DNA of 64,000 nucleotides from Roseiarcus sp963748545 (GTDB lineage Bacteria > Pseudomonadota > Alphaproteobacteria > Rhizobiales > Beijerinckiaceae). Every line of letters starts with the position of its first letter. Positions within the stretch are counted from its first letter, which is position 1. The notes below the pieces were generated by a model. That model was not told the DNA's origin. It did no database searches and saw only the letters and a list, made by a program, of their open reading frames with translations. Below are positions 10,774 to 20,292 of this stretch, piece by piece. The translations under genes and the position numbers were made by a program. The stretch spans positions 124,001 to 188,000 of the forward strand of contig CAVVJO010000035.1 in NCBI GenBank assembly GCA_963748545.1, written 5' to 3'.

Positions 10774-12377
10774 ATGACTGAAAAGGGCGCCAACACCACC
10801 GCGGCGATCGTCGAGGGCCGCACCTCGCTGGGCGTGGAGCTCGGCTCCACCAACATCAAGGCGTGCCTGATCGGGCCCGACGGCCAGGTCCTCGCCACCG
10901 GCGGCCACAGCTGGGAGAACCAGTTCGTCGACCGCCTCTGGACCTACGCCGAAGACGCGATCTGGACCGGCCTCCAGGGAGCCGTCGCAAGCCTCATGGC
11001 CGATGTCGAGCGGCGCCACGGCGTCGCCCCTGACCCGCATCGGGTCGCTCGGATTCTCGGGAATGATGCACGGCTATCTGGCGTTCGACGCGGACGGCCG
11101 TCTGCTTGTCCCGTTTCGCACCTGGCGCAACACCAACACCGAGCGCGCCGCGGCCGAGCTGACCAAGACGCTACGCTTCAACTTCCCGCTCAGGTGGTCG
11201 GCCTCGCACCTCTATCAGGCGATCCTCGACGACGAGCCGCATATCGCCAACGTCGCCTTCATCACCACGCTCGCCGGCTTCGTGCACTGGCGCCTGACCG
11301 GCCGCAAGGCGCTCGGCGTCGGCGACGCGTCCGGCATGTTCCCGATCGACCCGGCCACCCACGACTATGACGCGACGCTGCTCAAACGGTTCGGCGAGAT
11401 GGTCGCCGCCCGGCGGCCGGGCCTCGACGTCGCGGCGCTGCTGCCCAAAGTGCTGGTCGCCGGCGAGGGCGCGGGAACGCTGACCGCCGAGGGCGCGGCG
11501 CTGCTCGATCCGACCGGAGCGCTGAGGCCCGGCGCGCCGATGTGCCCGCCCGAAGGCGACGCCGGCACGGGGATGGTGGCCACCAACGCCGTCGCCCCGC
11601 GCACCGGAAACATCAGCGCGGGCACGTCGATCTTCGCCATGGTGGTGCTGGAGAAGCCCCTGACCGCGGTGCACGAGGAACTCGACATCGTCACCACGCC
11701 CGCGGGCGATCTGGTCGCGATGGTCCACTGCAACAACGGCGCGAGCGAGCTTGCGACCTGGGCGGGCGTCTTCACCCAGTTCGCCGCGGCCATCGGCGCC
11801 GGCGCCGACGCCAACGCCGTGTTCGCCGCGTTGTTCGCCGCGGCGCTGGAAGGCGAGGCGGACGGCGGCGGGCTCCTGGCCTACAACTATCTCGCCGGCG
11901 AGCCGATCACCGGGCTCGTCGAGGGACGCCCGCTGGTCGTGCGCACGCCCGGCAGCCGGCTCACGCTCGCCAACTTCATGCGCACCCAGCTCTACGCCGC
12001 CTTCGGCACGCTTAGCCTCGGCATGAACGTGCTGCGCGGCGAGGGCGTGCGGCTCGAACTCGATGTTCGCGCATGGCGGCATGTTCAGGACCGCGGGCGT
12101 CGCGCAGCGACTCCTGGCGGCGGCGATCGGCGCGCCGGTCACGGTCGGCGACACCGCAAGCGAAGGCGGCGCGTGGGGCATCGCGGTGCTCGCCGAGTAT
12201 CTGCGCTCAGGCGCGGGCCAGCGCCTGAGCGACTACCTCGGGACCCAGGTGTTCGCGGGCGCGAAAGTCGACGTGGCGGAGCCCGACCCTGCAGACGTCG
12301 CGGGCTACGCCAAGTGGCTCGAGCAGTACTCGGCGGGGCTCGCGATCGAGCGCGCGGCGATTGCGGCGATCCGTTAG
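10774..12377 (+). CDS. FGGY-family carbohydrate kinase (two frameshifts)
   Basis: An ATP-dependent sugar kinase of the xylulokinase/ribulokinase superfamily. ATG at 10774 begins a protein with LGVELGSTNIKACLIGPDGQ, the phosphate-binding loop of the N-terminal actin-like domain. Later parts are LGFSGMMHGYLAFDADGR, WRNTNTERAA, GKALGVGDASGMFPID-like text (RKALGVGDASGMFPID), GNISAGTSIFAMVV and the C-terminal MFAHGGMFRTAGVAQRLLAA with TASEGGAWGIAVLAEYL. Frame changes near 11030 and 12060 break it in three, but the pieces join in family order. The sugar cannot be named. Converges on the acyl-CoA ligase with 45 bases between stops. Confidence 0.78.
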
Positions 12378-12422
12378 CCGAGGTCGCGCCGAAGGGGCGA
12401 CCCGCCGTTCGCGCGCGCCCCC

Positions 12423-14134
12423 TCAGGCTGTCTTCTCTTCGGCCAGCTTGAGCTCGTCCATCATGGACTTGCGCATCAGGAACTTCTGCGCCTTTCCGGT
12501 CACCGTCATCGGGAACTCGTCCACGAAGCGCACGTAGCGCGGGACCTTGTAATGGGCGATCGAGGCTCGGCAGAAGGCGATCACTTCCTGTTCGTTGAGC
12601 GAGGCGCCCTCGCGGCGGCGGATCCAGACGCAGAGCTCCTCGCCGTATTTGTGATCCGGCAAGCCGAAAGCCTGGACGTCGGCGACGGCGGGATGCGTGT
12701 AAAGAAACTCCTCGATCTCGCGGGGATAGATGTTCTCGCCGCCGCGGATCACCATGTCCTTCAACCGCCCGACGATGTTGCAATAGCCCTCGGCGTCGAT
12801 CGTCGCGAGGTCGCCGGTGTGCATGTAGCGGGCCTCGTCGATCGCTTTCGCGGTGCCCGCCTGATCGTCCCAATAGCCGCGCATGACGCTGTAGCCGCGA
12901 GTCAGGAGTTCGCCAGGGACGCCGGGGGGGACGATCCGTCCGTCCTGATCCACGATCTTGACCTCAAGATGCGGCTGGATGCGCCCGACCGTTGAGACCC
13001 GCCGCTCGATCGGATCGTTGTAGGCGCTCTGGAAGCTGACCGGGCTGGTCTCGGTCATGCCATAGGCGATGGTGACCTCGCGCATGTGCATCTTGTCGAC
13101 CACGCGCCGCATCACCTCGACCGGACAGGGGGAGCCCGCCATGATCCCAGTGCGAAGGGTCTTCAGATCGAAGCGGGCGAACTCGGGGTGATCGAGCATG
13201 GCGATGAACATGGTCGGCACGCCGTGCAGGCCGGTGCAGGCTTCCGCCTCGACCGCCTCGAGCGCGGCGACGGGGTCGAAGCCCTCCGACGGGCTCACCA
13301 TGGCCGAGCCATGGGTGACGCAGGCGAGATTGCCGAGCACCATGCCGAAGCAATGATAGTAGGGCACGGGGATGCAGAGCTTGTCGTCGGGGGTCAGCCG
13401 CATCGCCTCGCCGATGAAGTAGCCGTTGTTGACGATATTGTGATGGGTGAGCGTCGCGCCCTTCGGCGCCCCGTGGTGCCCGAGGTGAACTGGATGTTGA
13501 TCGGGTCGTCAAACTGAAGCGTTGCGCCAAAATCGGCGAGCGCCTTGCGCTCGGCCTCGCTCGCGGGCTTGGCGACGTCGTCGAAGTTGAACATCCCCGC
13601 GGTCTTGTCGGCTCCGAGGCGGATCACGGTTTCGAGCTTCAAAAGGCGAGCCGCCCTGAGCCGGCCGGGCTCCGCGGCGTCGATTTCCGGCGCGAGCGCG
13701 CGCAGCGAAGCGAAATAATCGTTGCTCTTGTGTCCGGGGCTCAGAATGAGCGCCTTGCAGCCGGACTTCTTGACCGCGTGCTCGAACTCATGGACCCGGT
13801 AGGCCGGGTTGATGTTGACGAGAATCAGCCCGGCGAGCGCCGTGCCGAACTGGGCGAGCACCCACTCGCTGCAATTGGCCGCCCACACGCCGATCCGATC
13901 GCCCTTTGTGAGGCCGAGCGCCTGAAGGCCGACGGCGAGGTCTTCCGAGCGCCGCAGAAGCTCGGCGTAGGTCCAGCGCACATTCTGATGGCGCGTGACC
14001 TGCGCGATCCGGTCCGGACCTTCCGCCGTGATGCGGCGCAGCAGCGCACCGATGGTCTCGCCGAGCAGCGGCGTCGCGCTGACGCCGTGGACGTAGGATT
14101 GGGTCAGTTCGGACAATGGCGTTCGCTCCCTCAT
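12423..14134 (-). CDS. AMP-forming fatty-acyl-CoA ligase (one frameshift)
   Basis: Activates a carboxylic acid, probably a medium- or long-chain fatty acid, to its CoA thioester. About 570 residues. The phosphate loop TSGTTG is followed after the break by GATLTHHNIVNNGYF; then YYHCFGMVLGNLACVTHG, AYGMTETSP, YMHTGDLATIDAEGYCNIVG, KDMVIRGGENIYPREIEEFL and the C-terminal catalytic lysine in PMTVTGKAQKFLM. The break is a missing base in a run of C at 13469–13472, right inside TSGTTGAPKG; one extra base restores the exact family motif, which is strong evidence for a sequencing error. It lies 49 bases downstream of the ABC permease gene and could be cotranscribed. Confidence 0.86.
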
Positions 14135-14183
14135 GGTCCGCGTGAGGTTGTCTCCCCACGACGGATAACAATCGATTTTGGCG

Positions 14184-16760
14184 TCACAATTCGCGCAGAT
14201 AGGCCGCCGGCTTTTGACCGAGGATGCGCCAGGCGCCGATCATGCCGAGAACGACGGTGAAGGCAAGGCCGCCGCCGGCGGCGGCGAACGCCGAGATCCA
14301 GTCGAAGGCGAAATCGCCGAACAGGATGCGCGTCACGACGAGATAGGCGATCAGCGCGCCGGCGAGCAGCGCGAAGGCGGCGGTCGCCGCGCCGAGAATC
14401 GCGTATTCGATCAGGAACATCGCGCTGAGGCGGGTCCGCGTCGCGCCGAGAATCTTCAGAATCGTCGCGTCGGAGAGCCGGGCGCGACGATTGGCGGCGA
14501 GCGCGCCGGCGAGCACCAGCACCGAAGTCAGAAGCGCGACGCCGGTCGCGGCGCGGATGGCGAGCGCGAGCTTGGCGACCAGGTCCTCGATCGTTGCGAG
14601 CGCGTCGCGGACGCGAACGCTGACGACGGACGGGAAGTCGCGCGCGGCGTCGCGGAGCAGCGCGATTTCCTTGTCCGGCCCGTCGGCGGCAGGCAACGCG
14701 GTCGAGACCAGCTCGCTGAACGGCGCGCCCTTGAAGGTGTTGGGGGAGTAGACCAGCACGAAATTGATGGCGTAGCTGCGCCAGTTGACCTTGCGGAAAT
14801 TCGCGACCGTCGCGGAGATGTCGCGCCCGAGCACGTTGACCACGACGGTGTCGCCGATCTTCAGACCAAGGCCTTCGCCCACCTCGCGCTCCATCGAGAC
14901 GAGCGGCGGCCCGGCGTAGTCCTTGGCCCACCATTGGCCGGCCACGACTTCGGAGCCCTCGGGCGGGGCGGCCGCGAAGGTGACGCCGCGGTCGCCTTCG
15001 AGCGCCCATGCAACCTTGTCGCTCGCCTTGACCTCAGCGACCGGCGTCCCCGCGAGCTTCACAAACCGACCCCGCATCATCGGAGTTTCGCTGATCTTCG
15101 CGCCCGGCGCCTCGCGGTTCAGGAAGTCGATGAAGCGCGGCGCCTCGGCGCTGCGCAAGTCGAGGAAGAAGAAGCTCGGCGTGACCCCCGGCAGGGTTTC
15201 GGACAACTCGTGGCGCATGTTGAAGTCGACCAGGCTCAGCGCGACCAGCGCCGTAAGGCCGAGACCGAGCGACAGCACGATCGAAGCGGTCAGCGCGCCG
15301 GGGCGATGGATGGCGGAGAGCGCCATGCGCAGTTCGACGAACCGCGTCGCGGGCGCGTGGCGCGCGGCCAGCGCGACGCCGAACGCAACCAGCCGGAGCA
15401 CGCCGAACGCCGCGAGCGTCGCCGCCGCCACGGCGAGCGCGATCATCGGCTGCGGGCTGGTCAGAACCGCGAGCGCCGCCAGCGCAGCGGCGGCCAATGC
15501 GGACAGCGCCAGATATCGGGCGCGGGGAAACCCTTGACGCTCCTCAGCGAGGTCGCGGATCAGCGTGGTGACCGGGAGGTCGTGGGCGCGGGAGAGCGGA
15601 GGCACGGCGAAGGCGAGCGCGGTCAGAAGGCCGTAGGCAAGGCCGAGCGCGATAATCTTTCCGTCCACCCCGGGGCTAAGCGGAATCGGGATGAGGTTCC
15701 GTAAGAAGAAATCGACCGCGAACGGAATGGCCGAGCCCAAGGCCGCGCCGAGAAGCGCGCCGGCGAGCGCCACCGCCATGAACTCGATGACGGCGAGCGC
15801 CACGACGCTCGTTCCCGTCGCCCCGATCGCCTTCAGGATCGCGAGCGTGGCGCGCTTCTGCTCCACGAACCCTTGCGCCGCGTTGGCGACGCCGACCCCG
15901 CCCACGACCAGCGACAGGAGGCCGGCAAGGGTCAGGAACTCGGCGAAACGGTCGACGCTCTTGCTGAAGTCGGGCGAGACGGCGAGGCGCGAGCGCGTTT
16001 CCCAGCCGGCCTCCGGGAAGGCGCGAGTCGCCGCAGAGAGGAATGCCTTGACCGCCCTCTCGTCGACCGGACCGGCGGCGCTGTTCATCGCGACCCGGGT
16101 CGTCCAGCGCACCAGCGAACCCGGCTGAACGAGCCGGGTCGCCTCGAGCGCGGCCTGGGAGATCAGCAGGCGCGGCCCGAAGCCGACGCCGCCCGCGAGC
16201 CGGTCGGGCTCGCTGGATACGACCGCGCGAAGAACGAAGGTCGCCTCGCCCAGGTGAAAGGTGTCGCCGATCTTGAGGCCGAGGCGAGCGAGCAGCGCCT
16301 CTTCCGCCGCCGCGCCGAACACGCCGTCCTTTTCCGAGAGCGCCTCGGACGGCGCGATCGGGGGCTGAAAGGTCGCCGCGCCGATCGAGGGCCACGACGG
16401 CTCGACCGCCTTGACCTCGACCAGCGCCGCATCGCCGTCTCCCGCGCGGGCCATGGCCCGCAGGGTGGCGACGGTCGACAACGTTCCGTAACGCTCGAGG
16501 AACGCCTGCTCATCAGGCTGAAGACGACGATGGATCAGCGAAAACGAGGCGTCGCCGCCCAGGATCACCCGGCCCTGACGCGCCATCCCGTCGCCGAGCG
16601 CCTTCGCCAGGCTGTCGACGCCGACGATCGCGGTGACGCCCAACGCGATGCAGAGGAGAAAGATCCACAGGCCCGCGAGGCCGCCGCGCAAGTCTCGAAG
16701 CGCGAAGCGCAGGATGGGCGTGCGGCGGCGCGAACGCGGCGGCGCGAAGGGGGCGTTCAT
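14184..16760 (-). CDS. ybbP: ABC transporter permease, FtsX/YbbP family
   Basis: An 858-residue inner-membrane permease with two FtsX-type modules, matching the double-size YbbP family. The N-terminal helix LWIFLLCIALGVTAIVGVDS is followed by a large periplasmic region; helices cluster around LAGLLSLVVGGVGVANAAQG, AVIEFMAVALAGALLGAALG, ILSLGLGLTALVALSLV-like text and a C-terminal set (LAFTVVLGMIGAWRILGQ). MNAPF starts at 16760 and overlaps the stop of the ATPase gene by four bases (ATGA), so the pair forms one transporter. Next to tesA this is the ybbA-ybbP-tesA arrangement of many Proteobacteria. The cargo is unknown; family members are suspected of envelope lipid or lipoprotein handling. 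Confidence 0.85.
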   Translation of the reverse strand: MNAPFAPPRSRRRTPILRFALRDLRGGLAGLWIFLLCIALGVTAIVGVDSLAKALGDGMARQGRVILGGDASFSLIHRRLQPDEQAFLERYGTLSTVATLRAMARAGDGDAALVEVKAVEPSWPSIGAATFQPPIAPSEALSEKDGVFGAAAEEALLARLGLKIGDTFHLGEATFVLRAVVSSEPDRLAGGVGFGPRLLISQAALEATRLVQPGSLVRWTTRVAMNSAAGPVDERAVKAFLSAATRAFPEAGWETRSRLAVSPDFSKSVDRFAEFLTLAGLLSLVVGGVGVANAAQGFVEQKRATLAILKAIGATGTSVVALAVIEFMAVALAGALLGAALGSAIPFAVDFFLRNLIPIPLSPGVDGKIIALGLAYGLLTALAFAVPPLSRAHDLPVTTLIRDLAEERQGFPRARYLALSALAAAALAALAVLTSPQPMIALAVAAATLAAFGVLRLVAFGVALAARHAPATRFVELRMALSAIHRPGALTASIVLSLGLGLTALVALSLVDFNMRHELSETLPGVTPSFFFLDLRSAEAPRFIDFLNREAPGAKISETPMMRGRFVKLAGTPVAEVKASDKVAWALEGDRGVTFAAAPPEGSEVVAGQWWAKDYAGPPLVSMEREVGEGLGLKIGDTVVVNVLGRDISATVANFRKVNWRSYAINFVLVYSPNTFKGAPFSELVSTALPAADGPDKEIALLRDAARDFPSVVSVRVRDALATIEDLVAKLALAIRAATGVALLTSVLVLAGALAANRRARLSDATILKILGATRTRLSAMFLIEYAILGAATAAFALLAGALIAYLVVTRILFGDFAFDWISAFAAAGGGLAFTVVLGMIGAWRILGQKPAAYLREL

Positions 16761-17446
16761 GCGGACACGGACGAGGCGACCTCGACCGCGCCGGACCGCA
16801 TCGGGATGACCCGGTCGCAGCGGGCGGCGAGCGCCTGGTCGTGGGTGACGAGCGCGAGCGTCGCGCCCCGCCGGGCCGGCAGGGCGAAGATCAGGTCCAT
16901 GATGGCGCGGCCGGTCTTTTCGTCGAGATTGCCGGTCGGCTCGTCGGCGATCAGCAGCGACGGATTGGGGACGAGCGCGCGGGCAAGCGCGACCCGCTGC
17001 TGCTCGCCGCCGGAAAGCTGGGCGGGATAGTGGCTCATGCGCTCGCTCAAGCCGACCTGTTCGAGCTCCGTGCGGGCGCGAGCGAGGGCGTCGCGGGCGC
17101 CGGCCAGCTCAAGCGGCGCGGCCACGTTCTCGAGCGCCGTCATGGTGGGGATGAGGTGGAAGGCCTGAAAGACGATGCCGATACGGGCGCCGCGAAAGCG
17201 CGCCAACTCGTCCTCGCTCAGCGCCCCGAGGCTCACCCCGTCGATCGCGACCTCGCCCCGGTCGGGCCGCTCGAGGCCGGCCATGATCATCAGCAGCGTC
17301 GACTTGCCGGAGCCGGAGGGGCCGACGACGCCGACCGCCTCGCCTCGGGCGATTGTCAGTCCGGCATCGCGCAATATATGCACCCGGGCGGCGCCCCGGC
17401 CAAGGCTGAGATCGACGCCGCGCATCGCGACTGCGGGAAAGCTCAT
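16757..17446 (-). CDS. ybbA: ABC transporter ATP-binding protein, YbbA/LolD type
   Basis: A 229-residue ABC ATPase that powers the adjacent permease. Walker A is GPSGSGKST, the Q-loop region is FRGARIGIVFQAFHLIPTMT, the signature is LSGGEQQRVALARAL, Walker B is LLIADEPTGNLD and the H-loop is LVTHDQALAARC. These are the features of the LolD/MacB/YbbA subfamily. ATG at 17446 lies only one base from the annotated GTG of tesA on the other strand, so the two genes share a very short divergent promoter region or the tesA start is further in. Confidence 0.92.
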   Translation of the reverse strand: MSFPAVAMRGVDLSLGRGAARVHILRDAGLTIARGEAVGVVGPSGSGKSTLLMIMAGLERPDRGEVAIDGVSLGALSEDELARFRGARIGIVFQAFHLIPTMTALENVAAPLELAGARDALARARTELEQVGLSERMSHYPAQLSGGEQQRVALARALVPNPSLLIADEPTGNLDEKTGRAIMDLIFALPARRGATLALVTHDQALAARCDRVIPMRSGAVEVASSVSA

Positions 17447-17447
17447 C

Positions 17448-18125
17448 GTGTCGGAATTCCTGAAGGCAGGGACGTCCTCATATGGTCATTGGCGCGCGGC
17501 CGTCCAGGCGGCGGCCTTCGTGGCGAGCGTCACGCTCGCTTTCGCCGCCCCCGCTTCGACCCGGGCGCTGAAACTCGTCGCGCTGGGCGACAGCCTGACA
17601 GCGGGCTATGGCGTCGCGGCCGGCAGGGCCTTTCCCGACGAGCTTCAGGCGGCGCTCAGAGCCAAGGGTTGGGATGTCACGGTCGTCAACGCCGGCGTCT
17701 CCGGCGACACCGCCGAGGACGGCCTGGCGCGCTACGACTGGGCGGTGCCGCCCGACGCGGATGCGCTGATCGTCGAGCTCGGCGCCAACGACATGCTGCG
17801 CGGCCTGCCGCCGGCTCAGACGAAAACAACGCTCGCCGAGATTCTGGATCGGGCCAAGGCCGCGCACCTGCCGACGCTGCTGACCGGCATGCTCGCCGCG
17901 CCGAACCTCGGGGCCGATTACGAGCGCGCGTTCGACGCGATCTATCCGGCGCTGGCGGAAAGCTCCGGGGCCAGTCTCTACCCGTTCTTCCTCGAGGGGG
18001 TGGCCGGCGACCCGAAACTCAACCAGCCCGACGGGCTCCACCCGACGGCGGCGGGGGTGAAGGTGATCGTCGGGCGGATCTTGCCTTCGGTCGAGGCGCT
18101 CCTGCAGCGCGCGAAGGACCGGTAG
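17448..18125 (+). CDS. tesA: arylesterase / lysophospholipase-thioesterase I (TesA, SGNH hydrolase)
   Basis: A secreted periplasmic SGNH hydrolase acting on acyl esters or thioesters. The blocks are LVALGDSLTAGYG (nucleophile Ser), VNAGVSGDTAEDGLARYDW, ELGANDMLRGLPP (oxyanion Asn) and QPDGLHPTAAG (Asp-His). A signal peptide region AAAFVASVTLAFAAPASTRA precedes. The start is doubtful: GTG at 17448 keeps one frame but leaves one base to the divergent ybbA ATG; ATG at 17482 has AGGGA upstream and gives MVIGARPSRR, and would need a one-base slip to join the signal peptide. I give the longer bound. Divergence from ybbA is the usual arrangement. Confidence 0.85.
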   Translation: MSEFLKAGTSSYGHWRAAVQAAAFVASVTLAFAAPASTRALKLVALGDSLTAGYGVAAGRAFPDELQAALRAKGWDVTVVNAGVSGDTAEDGLARYDWAVPPDADALIVELGANDMLRGLPPAQTKTTLAEILDRAKAAHLPTLLTGMLAAPNLGADYERAFDAIYPALAESSGASLYPFFLEGVAGDPKLNQPDGLHPTAAGVKVIVGRILPSVEALLQRAKDR

Positions 18126-18253
18126 CGCGTTTCCGCCTGCGCGGCGTGCGACTGTCTTGCGCTTGCGTTCGAACGCCGCACCGCTGTAGCTACGGCGCGC
18201 GCGCCCCGCGCGGCTTGTTGAATGGCCGCCGCCTGGGCGAACCCGAGGGCTTC

Positions 18254-19117
18254 ATGTCGAGCGTCCGCTATATTCTGACCCTGTCTTGCCCCAACAAGCC
18301 CGGGATCGTCGCCAAAGTTTCGGCAAAGCTGTTCGACGGCGGATTTAACATTCTAGACGCGCAGCAATTCGACGATACCCAAACCGGCGCGTTCTTCATG
18401 CGGGTGGTGTTCAACGATGCGGATGCGCAGGCGGACGCGGCCGCTTTTCGCCTGGACTTCGGGACGCTTGCAGGGACCTTCGCCATGACCTGGCTGATGC
18501 GCCGCGCCGATGAGCGGAAGCGCGTCGCGCTCATGGTGTCGAAATTCGATCATTGCCTGGCCGACCTCCTCTATCGCTGGCGCAGCGGAGAACTGCCGAT
18601 GGAGCCGGTCGCGATCCTCGCCAATTATCCGCGCGACACCTACGCCCACATCGATCTCGACGACATCCCGTTCCACTACCTGCCCGTCGTCAAGGAGACC
18701 AAGATGGAGCAGGAGCAGGAAGCCTGGGAGATCATCCGGTCGGCCAAAGCGGAAGTCGTGGTGCTCGCGCGCTACATGCAGATCCTGTCCGACGGCTTCG
18801 CCGCCAAGCTCAAGGGACGCTGCATCAATATCCACCATTCCTTCCTCCCCGGCTTCAAGGGGGCGAGACCCTATCATCAGGCTCACGACCGGGGCGTGAA
18901 ACTGATTGGCGCGACGGCGCACTTCGTCACATCCGATCTGGACGAGGGGCCGATCATCGAGCAGGACGTCGAGCGGATCAGCCACCGCGACACGCCCGAC
19001 GTGCTGGTGCGCAAGGGCCGCGACATCGAACGCCGCGTGCTGGCGCGCGCGCTCGGACACGTGCTCGCGGACCGCGTTCTCCTGAATCACGGCAAGACCG
19101 TGGTTTTTCCCGATTGA
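18254..19117 (+). CDS. purU: formyltetrahydrofolate deformylase
   Basis: Hydrolyses 10-formyl-THF to THF and formate, balancing the one-carbon pool and supplying formate. 287 residues. An N-terminal ACT domain (YILTLSCPNKPGIVAKVSAK, ILDAQQFDD) precedes the formyltransferase fold, with KFDHCLADLLYRWRSGEL, NYPRDTYAHIDLDDIPFHYL, ARYMQILS and the catalytic INIHHSFLPGFKGARPYHQA with GATAHFVTSDLDEGPII. ATG at 18254 has GAGGG upstream. The gene is intact and followed by a dehydrogenase gene after about 100 bases. Confidence 0.94.
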   Translation: MSSVRYILTLSCPNKPGIVAKVSAKLFDGGFNILDAQQFDDTQTGAFFMRVVFNDADAQADAAAFRLDFGTLAGTFAMTWLMRRADERKRVALMVSKFDHCLADLLYRWRSGELPMEPVAILANYPRDTYAHIDLDDIPFHYLPVVKETKMEQEQEAWEIIRSAKAEVVVLARYMQILSDGFAAKLKGRCINIHHSFLPGFKGARPYHQAHDRGVKLIGATAHFVTSDLDEGPIIEQDVERISHRDTPDVLVRKGRDIERRVLARALGHVLADRVLLNHGKTVVFPD

Positions 19118-19218
19118 GCGACGGAACCGAAGGCTTCCCATGTGGTTCCGACCCCGTCATGTTTTTCTCGAGGGCGCGAGCCCGATCGGCGCCGTCTAAG
19201 CCAGAAGCGAGGCATCCC

Positions 19219-20079
19219 ATGAGCAACGTCGCATTCCTTGGTCTGGGCGTGATGGGCTTTCCAATGGCCGGGCATCTCAGGACCGCGGGCCACGACGTCG
19301 TCGTCTACAACCGGACCGCCGCCGTCGCCGCGCGATGGCTCGAGACCTACGGCGGCCTGAGCGCGCCGACGCCACGCAAGGCCGCTGAGAACCGCGACTT
19401 CGTGTTCGCCTGCGTCGGCAACGACGACGACCTCCGTTCGGTTTGCCTCGGAGACGACGGGGCCTTCGCCGGCATGCGGGCGGACGCCTTATTCATTGAT
19501 CATACGACCGCCTCGGCCACCGTCGCCCGCGAGCTCGGCGAGGCGGCGCGCGACAGGGGGCTCGCCTTCCTCGACGCTCCGGTTTCCGGCGGGCAGGCCG
19601 GCGCGGAGAACGGCAAGCTGACCGTCATGTGCGGTGGGGACGAGGCCGCCTTCGCCAAGGCCAAGCCGGTCATCGACGCTTATGCGCGATCCTGTCAGCT
19701 CATGGGACCGGTCGGCGCCGGCCAGTTGACGAAGATGGTCAATCAGATCTGCATCGCCGGACTGGTGCAGGCGCTCTCGGAAGGCGTTCGCTTTGCGGAG
19801 CTCGCGGGACTGGACCCCAAGAGCGTCGTCGACGTGATCTCCAAAGGCGCGGCGCAGTCCTGGCAGATGGAAAACCGTCACGAGACGATGATCGCTAGAA
19901 AGTTCGACTTCGGCTTCGCGGTCGACTGGATGCGCAAGGATCTCGCGATCTGCCTGGAGGAGGCGCGACGGAACGGCGCTTCCCTTCCCGTGACAGCGCT
20001 CATCGATCAGTTCTACGGGGAAATCCAGTCGAAGGGCGGCCGGCGTTTCGATACGTCGAGCCTGATCAGCCGGCTCTAG
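19219..20079 (+). CDS. 3-hydroxyisobutyrate dehydrogenase-like NAD(P)-dependent oxidoreductase
   Basis: A beta-hydroxyacid dehydrogenase of 286 residues. MSNVAFLGLGVMGFPMAGHL carries the dinucleotide-binding GxGxxG motif; DAPVSGGQAGAENGKLTVMC is the substrate signature; GAGQLTKMVNQ contains the catalytic lysine; DWMRKDLAICLEEAR lies in the C-terminal helical domain. The substrate could be 3-hydroxyisobutyrate, tartronate semialdehyde or succinic semialdehyde; the sequence does not decide. Ends on TAG at 20077–20079, which shows that UAG is a normal stop in this genome. Confidence 0.85.
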   Translation: MSNVAFLGLGVMGFPMAGHLRTAGHDVVVYNRTAAVAARWLETYGGLSAPTPRKAAENRDFVFACVGNDDDLRSVCLGDDGAFAGMRADALFIDHTTASATVARELGEAARDRGLAFLDAPVSGGQAGAENGKLTVMCGGDEAAFAKAKPVIDAYARSCQLMGPVGAGQLTKMVNQICIAGLVQALSEGVRFAELAGLDPKSVVDVISKGAAQSWQMENRHETMIARKFDFGFAVDWMRKDLAICLEEARRNGASLPVTALIDQFYGEIQSKGGRRFDTSSLISRL

Positions 20080-20292
20080 GGGTGTCGACGGGAAGCCGGC
20101 CGGAACGAACCGCCCAAGGACGCGTTCTCACATTTGCAGAGGCAATGTCGGCTCGCCCGACGAATTCCGCCACTATTGGCAGCGGCGCGCGGGTCGGATA
20201 AGGAGTGCGGCGCTCGAACCCGCACGAGCCGAGGCCGCTATTCGAATCCTGGATGTGAGGCGCAGCGCCAAATGGTGACAGACGGAGACGCG

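Noticed and set aside
20205..20275. tRNA-like T-loop sequences (GCTCGAACC and ATTCGAATCC)
   Set aside because: No acceptor stem or D-arm could be paired around them on either strand.
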